DNA from: Bartonella senegalensis OS02
GTDB taxonomy: Bacteria > Pseudomonadota > Alphaproteobacteria > Rhizobiales > Rhizobiaceae
Direction: 5' to 3'
DNA: 57,318 bases
Assembly: GCF_000312545.1 (NCBI RefSeq)
Contig: NZ_HE997540.1
Coordinates: 70,128 to 127,445, forward strand
Below, piece by piece: positions 31,027 through 41,942 of the stretch; position 1 is the first letter of the stretch; each line of letters starts with the position of its first letter. Position numbers and translations under genes: made by a program. The notes below the pieces were generated by a model that was given only the letters and a program-made list of their open reading frames with translations, had not been told where the DNA came from and searched no databases.

Positions 31027-31204
31027 CATTGACTTAAAATTCCCCACTAAAATAAACAGCAATACAAAACACCCTGAATGATTTGCATTACTATTTTATT
31101 GATATAAAATATGCACAGTCTTTCTTATATTCTTTGTCAACTGTACATGTCTTTTCAATATCTTAACAAATATACAGACCAGATCATTCTTCTGTTATAT
31201 ACTT

Positions 31205-31250
31205 GATCTAGTTTTTATCAACGACGTGGGGACGGTAATTATAGGTGTTA
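31205..31250 (+). repeat. Left arm of a ~46-bp inverted repeat flanking TM2 copy B
   Basis: This stretch reads GATCTAGTTTTTATCAACGA on the plus strand and matches, in inverted orientation, 31699-31746, with a few mismatches and small gaps. The shared core TTATCAACGACGTGGG is exact. The arm lies about 37 bp beyond the stop codon of TM2 copy B. Confidence 0.8.
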
Positions 31251-31286
31251 TTTGATCTTTCTCTTTTGTTTGTAATGTAAAAGTTT

Positions 31287-31694
31287 CTACCAACGTGTAA
31301 TTTGCTTGCCATTTTTGTCAGTAAATTTTCCCGCCGCAATCACTATAAAATCAACGATTGCCCAAATCCCTGTAACTATCAAGCCAAAAAGTGTTAAAGA
31401 GAGAATAAGCATTAAAGCGCCAGTTTTCACTTTACCAACCATAAAACGGTGAACACCAAATACGCCAGTGAACCAACAAATGAGTGCTAACATTGGTTTT
31501 GAAGGCTCTAAACCTTGTTGTAGCAATGGGAATACAGAATTGACACTATCCCCTTCACACACAAAGTCAACAGTATCACCCACCATCGGCGGATTTTTTC
31601 CTAACCAATCCCAAGTTGCAAACTGATAACGCTGACCATCATCACCAGAAACAAGATAAGTCCCCTGATCTTGACTAATAATTATACCTCTCAT
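31287..31694 (-). CDS. TM2-domain membrane protein, copy B (intact)
   Basis: A 135-aa protein in two parts. The N-terminal ~60 residues form a small domain (MRGIIISQDQGTYLVSGDDGQRYQFATWDW, VGDTVDFVCEGD) with the look of a beta-rich OB-like or nucleic-acid/ligand-binding module. The C-terminal half is a TM2 domain: helix LALICWFTGVFGVHRFMVG with the HRFMVGK turn, then LMLILSLTLFGLIVTGIWAIVDFIVI. The biochemical role is unknown. It is paralogous to the broken copy at 30476-30885 (offset about 809 bp), and inverted repeats flank it. The upstream repeat arm ends 5 bp before the start codon and includes the likely ribosome site AGGTG. Confidence 0.8.
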   Translation of the reverse strand: MRGIIISQDQGTYLVSGDDGQRYQFATWDWLGKNPPMVGDTVDFVCEGDSVNSVFPLLQQGLEPSKPMLALICWFTGVFGVHRFMVGKVKTGALMLILSLTLFGLIVTGIWAIVDFIVIAAGKFTDKNGKQITRW

Positions 31695-31698
31695 CTTT

Positions 31699-31746
31699 TA
31701 ACACCTAATAATTGTTGTTCCCACGTCGTTGATAAAAAATTAGATC
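31699..31746 (-). repeat. Right arm of the inverted repeat, overlapping the 5' leader of TM2 copy B
   Basis: On the minus strand this reads GATCTAATTTTTTATCAACG onward to AGGTGTTA and pairs with 31205-31250. It holds the presumed ribosome site and leader of TM2 copy B. The two arms plus the gene span about 540 bp. Confidence 0.8.
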
Positions 31747-31798
31747 TCGTAATTGTGTTCAAATGATATCATAATCTAAAATCTTGCATTCATCCCCA

Positions 31799-33097
<1,299 letters not shown>

Positions 33098-33134
33098 TCA
33101 CTTTAAACACCATAATGAGAAATATCTTCTCTAT

Positions 33135-33980
33135 TCAATTGATCTTTTTTGACAGATAATCAAATTCCATTAAAGTCTCAAGCAGTCTTTGTAAATGATC
33201 AATTTTAACCATATTGGGTCCATCAGAAGGGGCATTATCTGGATCTTGATGTGTCTCTAAAAAAATACCGGCGACCCCAACCGAAACAGCTGCACGCGCC
33301 AAAATCTCAACAAATTGACGCTGTCCACCGGATGAATCACCTTGACCACCTGGCTCCTGAACAGAATGCGTTGCATCAAAAATAACAGGAGCACCAAAAG
33401 ACCGCAAAATAGGCAATGAACGCATATCAGAAATAAGCCGATTATAACCAAATGAAGTGCCGCGTTCACAAAGCATAACATTCCGGTTCCCGCTTTGCGT
33501 AACCTTCTTTAAAACATTTTTCATATCCCACGGCGCTAAAAACTGACCTTTTTTAATATTAATAATACGCCCCGTTTTGGCTGCGGCTACCAAAAGATCT
33601 GTTTGACGACATAAAAAAGCAGGTATTTGCAAAATATCGACTGTTGAAGCAACAACAGCACAGTGCTCTTCTGTATGCACATCAGTCAAAATCGGACAAC
33701 CAAACTCCTTCTTCAAATCAGAAAAAATAGTCATGGCTTTTTCAAGACCAACACCACGTACTGCACTTAGAGACGTTCTGTTGGCTTTATCGTAACTCGA
33801 TTTATAAACAAACCCAATACCAACTTGATCTGTAATTTCCTTAATTCTGCCTGCCATTTCAAAAGCGTGATCACGACTTTCTATCTGACATGGCCCTGCA
33901 ATTAATGAAAAAGGCGCTTCATTTGAAAAAATAACATTTCCAACTTTCACAATCGCATTTGGGGTATTTGGTTCAGACAT
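33135..33980 (-). CDS. kdsA: 3-deoxy-8-phosphooctulonate synthase (KDO-8-P synthase)
   Basis: Condenses phosphoenolpyruvate with arabinose 5-phosphate to make KDO-8-phosphate for the LPS inner core. Family motifs: FSLIAGPCQIESRDHAFEMA, YKSSYDKANRTS, PILTDVHTEEHC, NIKKGQFLAPWDMKNVL, LCERGTSFGYNRLISDMRSL, PVIFDATHSVQEPGG and FLETHQDPDNAPSDGPNM. ATG 33980 is preferred over a TTG four codons upstream because a GAGGG ribosome site precedes it. It lies between pyrG and eno, the standard alphaproteobacterial order. Confidence 0.96.
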   Translation of the reverse strand: MSEPNTPNAIVKVGNVIFSNEAPFSLIAGPCQIESRDHAFEMAGRIKEITDQVGIGFVYKSSYDKANRTSLSAVRGVGLEKAMTIFSDLKKEFGCPILTDVHTEEHCAVVASTVDILQIPAFLCRQTDLLVAAAKTGRIINIKKGQFLAPWDMKNVLKKVTQSGNRNVMLCERGTSFGYNRLISDMRSLPILRSFGAPVIFDATHSVQEPGGQGDSSGGQRQFVEILARAAVSVGVAGIFLETHQDPDNAPSDGPNMVKIDHLQRLLETLMEFDYLSKKIN

Positions 33981-34017
33981 TTTATCCCTCAAAAAGCAAA
34001 TAACTCAATTTATCAAA

Positions 34018-35646
34018 CTAAACCAATCGACTTTGTTCTATAGTGGCTTCAATAAAAGAAGAAAAAAGTGGATGTGGATCAAATGGACGTGATTTTAATT
34101 CTGGATGATATTGAACAGCAATGAACCATGGATGATCTGCATATTCTATCGTTTCTGGTAAAACACCATCAGGAGACATACCAGAAAAAACCAAACCACA
34201 CTGTTCTAGCTTTTCTTTATAATCAATATTGACCTCATAACGATGACGATGTCGCTCGCAAATCCTTGTCATGCCATAAATTTGGGCAATATGGCTATTT
34301 TCTTTTAACTCTGCGGCAAAAGCACCAAGACGCATGGTACCACCAAGATTGCTATAGTGTGTGCGCTTCTCAAGAACATCCCCTTTGGACCATTCTGTCA
34401 TTAAACCTACAATCGGATTTTTAGTTGCGCAAAACTCACTTGATGAAGCATTCTCAATCTGTGCAATATTGCGCGCTGCTTCTATACAAGCCAATTGCAT
34501 CCCAAAACAAATACCGAAAAATGGAACTTTACGTTCTCGCGCAAATTGAATTGCTCGCATTTTACCTTCTGCACCACGCGCCCCAAAAGCACCAGGAACC
34601 AAAATTCCATGAACTTTTTGTAAAGTGGACGTAGGATCTTCTCTTTCAAAAAGCTCCGCATCAATCCATTCAATATTAACTTTGACTTTATTAGCTAAAC
34701 CACCATGCGCAATCGCTTCGGTAAGAGATTTATAAGCATCTTTTAAGCCCGTATATTTCCCAACAACAGCAATTGTCACTTCCCCTTCGGGATGGTGAAT
34801 TCGATGTGTAATATCTTCCCAACGATCCATGTTGGGTTTATGTGTTGGATGCATTCCAAAAGCAGAAAGAACTTCTGAATCCAATCCCTCTTTATGATAT
34901 GCTATGGGAACATCATAAATCGTTGGCATATCTAATGCCTGAATAACGGCAGTGGGACGAACATTACAAAAAAGTGACAATTTATTCCGCTCTGTTTCTG
35001 GAATAGGCCTATCTGCGCGCACCAACAAAATATCGGGAGCAATACCAACTGATTGTAATTCTTTAACAGAATGCTGCGTTGGTTTGGTTTTTAATTCACC
35101 AGCCGAAGAAATATAAGGCATTAATGTAAGATGCACATAAATAACATTCTGTCTTGGCAATTCATTGTGAAGCTGACGAATCGCTTCAAGAAAAGGCATC
35201 GCTTCAATGTCACCAACGGTGCCACCTATTTCACATAAAACAAAGTCAAACTCTTCGTTTCCGGTAGTAATGAATCTCTTGATTTCATCAGTAACATGAG
35301 GAATCACTTGGACTGTTGCACCCAAATAATCACCACGTCTCTCTCGTTCAATGATATTGCGATAAATACGCCCTGTCGTAATGTTGTCTTGGCTATTTGC
35401 ACAACGTCCGGTAAAACGCTCATAATGACCAAGATCAAGATCTGTTTCCGCACCATCGTCGGTGACAAACACCTCACCATGTTGATAAGGCGACATGGTA
35501 CCTGGATCAACATTTAAATAAGGATCAAGTTTGCGAAGCCGTACGCGATAACCACGAGCCTGCAATAATGCAGCTAAAGCTGCAGCTGCGATGCCTTTTC
35601 CAAGGGAAGAAACCACACCACCAGTAATAAAAACATAACGTGCCAT
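34018..35646 (-). CDS. pyrG: CTP synthase
   Basis: Makes CTP from UTP, ATP and glutamine. The N-terminal synthetase domain starts [24 protein letters not shown] and includes the [22 protein letters not shown] loop and [11 protein letters not shown]. The C-terminal class I glutamine amidotransferase domain has the nucleophilic cysteine in [14 protein letters not shown] and the His-Glu pair in [12 protein letters not shown]. Length 542 aa is normal. It follows secG after a terminator-like hairpin. Confidence 0.97.
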   Translation of the reverse strand: MARYVFITGGVVSSLGKGIAAAALAALLQARGYRVRLRKLDPYLNVDPGTMSPYQHGEVFVTDDGAETDLDLGHYERFTGRCANSQDNITTGRIYRNIIERERRGDYLGATVQVIPHVTDEIKRFITTGNEEFDFVLCEIGGTVGDIEAMPFLEAIRQLHNELPRQNVIYVHLTLMPYISSAGELKTKPTQHSVKELQSVGIAPDILLVRADRPIPETERNKLSLFCNVRPTAVIQALDMPTIYDVPIAYHKEGLDSEVLSAFGMHPTHKPNMDRWEDITHRIHHPEGEVTIAVVGKYTGLKDAYKSLTEAIAHGGLANKVKVNIEWIDAELFEREDPTSTLQKVHGILVPGAFGARGAEGKMRAIQFARERKVPFFGICFGMQLACIEAARNIAQIENASSSEFCATKNPIVGLMTEWSKGDVLEKRTHYSNLGGTMRLGAFAAELKENSHIAQIYGMTRICERHRHRYEVNIDYKEKLEQCGLVFSGMSPDGVLPETIEYADHPWFIAVQYHPELKSRPFDPHPLFSSFIEATIEQSRLV

Positions 35647-35723
35647 GGGCTTATAGTGATAAGCAGTTTATAATGATTTTTCCAGCAAAAAATGCAAAAA
35701 GAAACATTTTTTTCTATAAAATA

Positions 35724-35749
35724 AAAAAAGGTGAAAAATCACCTTTTTT
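35724..35749 (-). terminator. Rho-independent terminator between secG and pyrG
   Basis: An 11-bp stem AAAAAAGGTGA / TCACCTTTTTT with a 4-nt loop. On the minus strand a T-rich tract follows. It lies 24 bp after the secG stop and 78 bp before the pyrG start, so pyrG probably has its own promoter or depends on readthrough. Confidence 0.75.
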
Positions 35750-35772
35750 CAATCTACACTCTCTTGAAAAAA

Positions 35773-36207
35773 CTACTTTGTATCATTACCAGGAACTGGG
35801 TTTTCAGCTGCGGGATGATCTTTAGGCTGATTTTGTTCCTGAGATGAAACCGAACCATCACCTAGCTTCTCAAGAATAGAGGGTTCAGACTCACTCTCTG
35901 ATGATGGTGTCGTTTCTAGAGTGTCTTTATTTGTAGAATTTTGTTCTTTATGAACCGGAATACGCTTGAGAATATCAGAACTGGAGTTCGATATACTGCC
36001 TACCACAGTAAGTCCAATGGATACCGCAAAAAAACAGCAGGCTAAAATAGCCGTTAAACGAGACAGCGCATTTTTACTCCCACGGGTTTTCATCAACCCC
36101 GAACCACTACTCACACCAAGCCCGCCACCTTCCGAAGGTTGGATTAATATAATACCAACCAAAGTAATAACAATCAAAAAATGGATAACAATAAGTACTG
36201 TTTGCAT
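35773..36207 (-). CDS. secG: Preprotein translocase subunit SecG
   Basis: Small inner-membrane subunit of the SecYEG channel. It has two TM helices: TVLIVIHFLIVITLVGIILIQ at the start and LTAILACCFFAVSIGLTVVG, with the conserved loop PSEGGGLGVSSGSGLMKTRG between them. A long Ser/Glu/Pro-rich tail (total 144 aa) is usual for alphaproteobacterial SecG. It lies 80 bp downstream of tpiA on the same strand. Confidence 0.93.
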   Translation of the reverse strand: MQTVLIVIHFLIVITLVGIILIQPSEGGGLGVSSGSGLMKTRGSKNALSRLTAILACCFFAVSIGLTVVGSISNSSSDILKRIPVHKEQNSTNKDTLETTPSSESESEPSILEKLGDGSVSSQEQNQPKDHPAAENPVPGNDTK

Positions 36208-36287
36208 AAATCCTGCTCTTCAAATAACTCTTCATGGCTATTTACACATAAATTGCACATAATCCAAGGAAAAACCAAGTTTCTCTC

Positions 36288-37052
36288 TTATAATTTACGA
36301 TAAACATCGCAAATAGTTAAAAAATCAATCGCTTTTAAACTTGCTCCACCTATCAGAGCACCATTCACATGAGCAGTACTAAGAAGCTCGAATGCATTGG
36401 ATGGTTTTACTGATCCACCATAAAGCAAACGTATCTTGCTCCCTTCATCACCAAAACGAGAACGCATTTTATGATGAATAAAATCATGCACCTCTGCAAC
36501 ATCTGCTGAAGTCGCTGTATTGCCTGTTCCTATAGCCCATACAGGTTCATAAGCGATAATGATACTTTCTGCTGTTGTACCATCTGGTAAAGATCCTTCA
36601 AGTTGCCGTGTAAGCACCTCCAAAACTTTATTACTTTTGCGCTCTTCCAATGTTTCTCCAATACAAACAAGAGCAACAAGACCTGCTCGCCACGCCGCTT
36701 GCACTTTAGCACAAACAATTGCATCACTTTCTTGATAAACTGTGCGACGTTCTGAATGCCCAATAATAACATGGCTTGCTCCTGCTTCTTTAAGCATAAA
36801 AGCTGAAATATCTCCAGTATAAGGACCATAATCATCAAAATGACAATTTTGCCCCCCTAGGAGAATATTTTCTCCACCTAGAATATCAGAAGCACGGGAT
36901 AAAAGCGTTGCTGGAACACAAATAAGCGCTTCAAATAAACGACCTAAATCAGAGCTAATGCCAGCGGCAATGGCACGCAACTCTCCAAGAGATTCACCGG
37001 TTCCATTCATTTTCCAATTTCCAGCAATAAAAGGGCGGATATTTGGAGACAT
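36288..37052 (-). CDS. tpiA: Triosephosphate isomerase
   Basis: Interconverts dihydroxyacetone phosphate and glyceraldehyde 3-phosphate. Catalytic residues visible: lysine in FIAGNWKMNG, histidine in HVIIGHSERR, glutamate in AYEPVWAIGTG, and the phosphate-binding LLYGGSVKPSNA and VNGALIGGASL. 254 aa, normal. It is divergent from ppiD (154-bp gap) and heads the minus-strand series tpiA-secG-pyrG-kdsA-eno. Confidence 0.97.
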   Translation of the reverse strand: MSPNIRPFIAGNWKMNGTGESLGELRAIAAGISSDLGRLFEALICVPATLLSRASDILGGENILLGGQNCHFDDYGPYTGDISAFMLKEAGASHVIIGHSERRTVYQESDAIVCAKVQAAWRAGLVALVCIGETLEERKSNKVLEVLTRQLEGSLPDGTTAESIIIAYEPVWAIGTGNTATSADVAEVHDFIHHKMRSRFGDEGSKIRLLYGGSVKPSNAFELLSTAHVNGALIGGASLKAIDFLTICDVYRKL

Positions 37053-37205
37053 ATTTTTACCTCAAGAGCGATCACAACATATTGTTTATCTTTAGGTATC
37101 AAATTATAAAATGAAAGCAAGTCTTTAAGCTTGCATCTTGCGCATCTTTATTGCAAATTCCGCTATTGCTTTGATGATAACTCATGCCAAAAATGGAATT
37201 GAACG

Positions 37206-39095
37206 ATGCTTGACATCTTAAGAAACGCTACTAACTCTTGGATTGTGAGAATTTTTCTTGCTATTTTGCTTTTATGTTTCATCCTTTTATGGGGGATACC
37301 ACAGTTACACACAAAAAGTGAAAGAGATCTTATCTCTTCTGGAGAATCGACAATAACTGTTGATGATTATCGTCTCGCACTGGCTGACCAAAGCACACGT
37401 TTAGCACTCTCTTCTCATCTTGGACGAATGTTCACACCAAGTGAAATGCAGCAATACCAAATCCCCGCTTTTGTTTTTAATCAGTTACAACAAGATGTGT
37501 TGTTTGATGAACAAACCCGCCAAATGAAAATCAATCTCTCAAAAGATGCAATAGCCCGTAGCATTGGTGCGGATAATATGTTTAAAAGAAATGGCGTCTT
37601 TAACCATGATTTATTTCGTAACTACCTTCAACAATTACATATCAGAGAAAGTAATTTTCTCGACTATTACACAAAAAAAGAAAAGCGTAATCAGCTCCTT
37701 TCAGCATCACTATCTGGCATGAAGGCACCAGATCTTTTTTATAAAGCACTCGCTTCTTATCAAGGAGAAACCCGCATTGCCGATTATCTTATTCTTGATC
37801 TAAAGGGAAAAGAAGCAGTTTCTGAACCTCATCAAGAAACGTTGCAAAAATGGTTTAAAATGCATAGGAATGAATTTCGTGTTCCAGAATACCGTACCGT
37901 TTCTTTCTTATCCATGAAACTCTCTGAGTTTGTAAAACCCGAAAACATCTCAAAAGATGAGGTGAGGGCTTATTATACTCAAAATGCTTCGCGTTTTATA
38001 ACACCTGAAAAACGTACGATTGAAGAATTGCGATTCCCTACACGTGAGGCTGCTGATAATGCAGCAAAAAAAATAGCCGATGGATTAAGTTTCGATGACT
38101 TAGTTAAAGCTGAAAACAAGACTCTCAATGATATAAAAAAGGGGCCTCTAACAGCAAATGAACTTCCCAATTATCTGTCCTCTGAGATTTTTGAACTTCA
38201 ACAAGGACAAGTCAGTGCTGTAATCAATGATTTACAAGGTCCTGTTATCGTTCGTGTTACAGATATTATACCCGCAGGTCCTACTCCCTTCGAAAATGTA
38301 GAAGACGATATTCGCCAAACACTTGCTCAAAATCGTGCGGCTGATGATATACGTAACAATTATACAGCAATTGAAAATGCACGTTTTGAAGGAGCTTCTC
38401 TCAAAGAGCTTGCTGACCAATATAAATTGCCTCTGCAAACAATCACTCTTGATAAAACAGGAAAAACAATTGAAGGCACAATACTTACAGATTTACCCCA
38501 AAAAGATCTTTTGCTGAACTCTATCTATCAATCAAACGAGGGAGCTGATCTTGATCCGCTCTCTCTTCCAAAAGGTGGATATCTCTGGTACAAGGTCGAA
38601 GCTATCATCCCTGCACGCGATCAAACATTTGAAGAGGCAAAACAAGAGGTCATCGATCAATGGAAAAAGGAAGAAATCCAACGCCTTCTTGATGAAAAAG
38701 CTAAGGATGCTCTCAAACAACTCACTGAAGGAAAAGGTTTTGTTTCTCTCGCCCTTAGACTTGGTGTTACAAAACAAACGACGCGGCCCCTTCGGCGCCA
38801 AGATTCATCTGAAATCCTTGGATTTGAAGGCGTTAAAGCATTATTTTCTGGTCCAAAAGGTCACTATGGCATAATAAAAGGTCCCGTTGCAACAAATCGT
38901 ATCCTTTATCAGATAAAGGAAGTCACTCTGCCTAAAGACATCTCCCCTCATACCCTTTCATCTGATATTCGTAGCAATATAGATATGGGGATAAGAGAAG
39001 ATCTCAAACTAGAAATGCTGCACATTGCCAATAAGGAACATCCTTTAAAAATTAATAGCGCTAACTATAATCAAATTTTCCAAGCTCTCCAATGA
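37206..39095 (+). CDS. ppiD: PpiD-type periplasmic folding factor (SurA_N / rotamase domains)
   Basis: Membrane-anchored periplasmic chaperone acting on proteins leaving the Sec translocon. It has an N-terminal TM helix (IVRIFLAILLLCFILLWGI at about 13-31), a SurA_N-type chaperone region (VDDYRLALADQSTRLALSS; FNQLQQDVLFDEQTRQMKI), a parvulin-like segment (RAYYTQNASRFITPEKRTIEELRF ... LSFDDLVKA ... GPLTANELPNYLSSEIFELQQGQVSAVI) and a second half resembling PpiD. Length 629 aa fits. In rhizobia ppiD is followed by trpD-trpC-moaC-moeA-lexA; here it is followed by a gene-poor stretch. Confidence 0.9.
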   Translation: MLDILRNATNSWIVRIFLAILLLCFILLWGIPQLHTKSERDLISSGESTITVDDYRLALADQSTRLALSSHLGRMFTPSEMQQYQIPAFVFNQLQQDVLFDEQTRQMKINLSKDAIARSIGADNMFKRNGVFNHDLFRNYLQQLHIRESNFLDYYTKKEKRNQLLSASLSGMKAPDLFYKALASYQGETRIADYLILDLKGKEAVSEPHQETLQKWFKMHRNEFRVPEYRTVSFLSMKLSEFVKPENISKDEVRAYYTQNASRFITPEKRTIEELRFPTREAADNAAKKIADGLSFDDLVKAENKTLNDIKKGPLTANELPNYLSSEIFELQQGQVSAVINDLQGPVIVRVTDIIPAGPTPFENVEDDIRQTLAQNRAADDIRNNYTAIENARFEGASLKELADQYKLPLQTITLDKTGKTIEGTILTDLPQKDLLLNSIYQSNEGADLDPLSLPKGGYLWYKVEAIIPARDQTFEEAKQEVIDQWKKEEIQRLLDEKAKDALKQLTEGKGFVSLALRLGVTKQTTRPLRRQDSSEILGFEGVKALFSGPKGHYGIIKGPVATNRILYQIKEVTLPKDISPHTLSSDIRSNIDMGIREDLKLEMLHIANKEHPLKINSANYNQIFQALQ

Positions 39096-40698
39096 AAATC
39101 AAGCAAACGATCTTAAACATTGCTTCGGTAAAGTTACGCTTAATATTTTATCTGCAATGTAAAACTCAGGCAAAATTCTTTTTGCCTAGTTTTGCAACAT
39201 GTAACATCTATCTAATAACAAGCTTTTTTTCAAATTTGTGCTATTTCAGAAAAGTAAATGCATCACAGCTTTATCAAACGGAGATAAACTTTTATCAGAA
39301 AGACAAATGAAATTTAGAAAAGCGTTTTTGAGTGTATTTTAAAATGTTCTCAACCCCAACTGAACTGTAAATGTTGTTGTAAAACAGTCATCACTTATTT
39401 CTTCATAGTCTCTCCATAGCTGAAAATTTTCTTGTAAACAGCAAAGAGAATTTTCCTTGTCAAAACAAGAAATTCTGCTTTATCAGAAAATAAAAAAATC
39501 AATAAATTCAAAGCTCTAAGTATTACAATTCCAATATCTAATATCTCTAGAGCCTGTGCTTTTAACTCTCAAAACGAGAGGATGATTGAAAAATGACTAG
39601 GAATTTTATCAAAGAAGAAGCTTTTCTATCGTGTCACTAGGAGATAGGTCTCAAATCTCTGAGTTTTCTGAAGAAGATTTTGATAAAGGATAGTCTTCTG
39701 TAAAGATGTTCCTCATCGTTCTAACCTGTTTTCTGAGTTGAGCAGAAGAAAAGAGAAGTAATTTTACTTCTTCTCCAGTTTTCTTGAATGTCTCTAAACA
39801 GAGCCTTTATTGGTAAGAACTTAATGTGTTTTCATCCCCTTCAAGAAACTGAGATGCTGGAACAATATCATTCCAAATCCCTGTTTAAGAAAAAAACGAA
39901 AAGACCGGTTCAAGATGACTTCTTTAGGAGTAATCTTGGCTTGCTTTTTTGCATTTTTCTTCTCAATGCTTCTCTCTCATGCTAAGATTCTTTATAGCTT
40001 CCAGCACAACCTCTAATCCACAGCATAGCGATACGTCTGAATAAAGGTGACATCGAATTCTCTATAGATCATCATTATAACCTGTATTGATAAGCTTTTC
40101 AAAATCGAAATCCAAGCTTCTTTCTGGTACCCATGCATCATAAAGTCCAGAGATGTTAAGCCTCTTTTACCTGAAGGCAAAAGAAAAATCCTCACCATTG
40201 TAAAATAAAATGAATGCTTTCAACAAAATGATGCGTAAAATTATAAGTCCTCACTTACATCTGAAAAACTTATTCTCAATAAATTCTTAATCTTTTGCCA
40301 ACTCTTGGCTAATGAGATATTTTTCCCTGATAATATTTTTTGTTCTTTACCGATGGAACGTTGGCTATCACTGCAGTTTTACTCTCCAATTTTACTCGGA
40401 TACATAAACCGCAGAAAACTAGCTGATCTATGGCATGCATTTAATCTTATGTTTTGTGTTCTCTACATTTACTGATACACGATCCTTTTAATAAGGAGCA
40501 TAATCAATGAGTCAATATGCATGATTATCCAACATTACTAAGTCACAATTTTAACTGTTTTAAGAGCATCCCGCACTTATCATCGCTGTTTCTAAAATGA
40601 CAAAGAAACGAATTGAAATCACAAGAGCGCTATACTTTTCAATATAAAAAATCTATCCGTCTGTTTATTGATTCTCTCGTTATGAATTCTTTTTTATT
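39096..40698. other. 1.6-kb gene-poor region after ppiD, probable gene graveyard
   Basis: No convincing gene. Short frames only: 39092-39310 (+, 72 codons, its ATG overlaps the ppiD stop as ATGA), 39788-39985 (+) and 40013-40198 (-). None matches a family I recognise. A purine-rich tract with a small palindrome GAAGTAATTTTACTTC is at 39755-39770. The coupling-type start at 39092 hints at the truncated 5' end of a former downstream gene. This is where related genomes keep trp/moa genes. Confidence 0.5.
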
Positions 40699-41559
40699 CT
40701 ACAATATCTTTGGAAGATTACCGCTTATCGCTGCTTTGGCTATCAACCAATAGCGCTGAAGTAATGGCAAAGCTGCGTTTTCTTGAAAAACTGCTGCTCC
40801 CAATTCTACTGCCTTTTGAAGAGATGCTGGTATAATTGCCAATGGAAGAAACGCCGGTTTAAGGGTTTTAGGCATCATATTAAAATGCTCGTAAAACTTA
40901 GTGTAATGCTCTCTTGATAAAGCTACCATAGCCTCAATGATATGGCATTTTTGTTCATGACTGACACGATGAGACTGCAACTCTTCCCTCTTCACCCCTA
41001 CAGCTGTAAGCATATCAGTAGGCAAATAATAGTGATATCGTGATTGCATGAATGATAGGAGACGCAATACACCACTTAGCCCTTGGGCAATCCCTCCATG
41101 TTGATAGGAATCTGTGAAATTTGCTGCAGCATCTGAATCTAATATCTGACAAGAAAGCTGTAAAATTATACTTGCTGTCTCACTACAATAGAATTCGAGA
41201 TCGTAAAGAGTCGCTATCGGATTGTGGTAAAGATCTAAAATCTGCGCATCGCAATAACGTAAGAAATCTGTCTTAGGTAAATTAAAAAGAGTCATCGCCG
41301 TAAACAAATCACTCAAAATCGGATTGCTTTCACTCTTTTGCATTTCACTCTGCGCAATCGAATCATACCACCAGCGCAATCGTATCTCACCGATAAGGGG
41401 ATCGTGCACACTTTCACGAATACGGGCAATTTCCGCATTAAAGGCATAAAGAGCAGCCAATGCTCTACGCTTTTTTTTAGGCGCAAATAAAACTGATATA
41501 TAACGATCACGATCTGTAGCACGTAAAATATCAAGACTATAGGGCAGAAAATTGATCAT
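40699..41559 (-). CDS. Squalene/phytoene synthase-family protein (NDUFAF6-like)
   Basis: A 286-aa member of the all-alpha trans-isoprenyl diphosphate synthase family (FAPKKKRRALAALYAFNAEIARIRESV; IRLRWWYDSI; GIAQGLSGVLRLLSFM). The aspartate-rich DxxxD catalytic motifs of true squalene/phytoene synthases are not seen: the first motif reads NAEIARI and the second is replaced by QHGGIAQG. This matches the NDUFAF6-like branch, which in mitochondria assists complex I assembly. The ATG overlaps the upstream gene's stop (ATGA), so it is coupled to the Mth938-domain gene, another complex I assembly factor relative (NDUFAF3). Confidence 0.82.
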   Translation of the reverse strand: MINFLPYSLDILRATDRDRYISVLFAPKKKRRALAALYAFNAEIARIRESVHDPLIGEIRLRWWYDSIAQSEMQKSESNPILSDLFTAMTLFNLPKTDFLRYCDAQILDLYHNPIATLYDLEFYCSETASIILQLSCQILDSDAAANFTDSYQHGGIAQGLSGVLRLLSFMQSRYHYYLPTDMLTAVGVKREELQSHRVSHEQKCHIIEAMVALSREHYTKFYEHFNMMPKTLKPAFLPLAIIPASLQKAVELGAAVFQENAALPLLQRYWLIAKAAISGNLPKIL

Positions 41560-41942
41560 TCTACAGCAAACAATAAAGCCGCAACTGCACGATCTTCAGC
41601 TAACAGAACATTAAATGTACGTACTGCTGCTCCTGTACTCATTGTATCCGATGAAATACGCTTTTCCCATAACAGTATCCTTAACTCTTCAGGTAATCGC
41701 AATAATTCAACTCCTGTGCCTATTAATAAAATCTCAATTTGATCTGACTCTTCTAAGACACGAGAGATATCCTCTTGAGTTGGAATAGGTCCTGCCATAT
41801 CTATACCATAAACACCTGATGGTACACAAATAATAGAACCTCTATGTGACATATCAGCGAAACGAAAACCACCATTTCCATAAGCATCAATAGGTGCGCG
41901 TCCTGGGAAATGTGCCTCGCGGACTTGAATTGCATGAAACAT
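41556..41942 (-). CDS. Mth938-like domain protein (NDUFAF3/DUF498 family)
   Basis: A 128-aa protein with the Mth938 fold signatures: PIDAYGNGGFRFADMSHRGSIICVPSGVYG, IEILLIGTGVEL, and WEKRISSDTMSTGAAVRTFNVLLAEDRAVAALL. The mitochondrial homologue NDUFAF3 is a complex I assembly factor. It is coupled to the following squalene-synthase-like gene by a 4-bp overlap. In other alphaproteobacteria it follows secDF; here it is separated from yajC by a 483-bp gap. Confidence 0.85.
   Translation of the reverse strand: MFHAIQVREAHFPGRAPIDAYGNGGFRFADMSHRGSIICVPSGVYGIDMAGPIPTQEDISRVLEESDQIEILLIGTGVELLRLPEELRILLWEKRISSDTMSTGAAVRTFNVLLAEDRAVAALLFAVE

Noticed and set aside
36530-36838. 102-codon minus-strand frame
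   Set aside because: Out-of-frame shadow of tpiA with no family resemblance.
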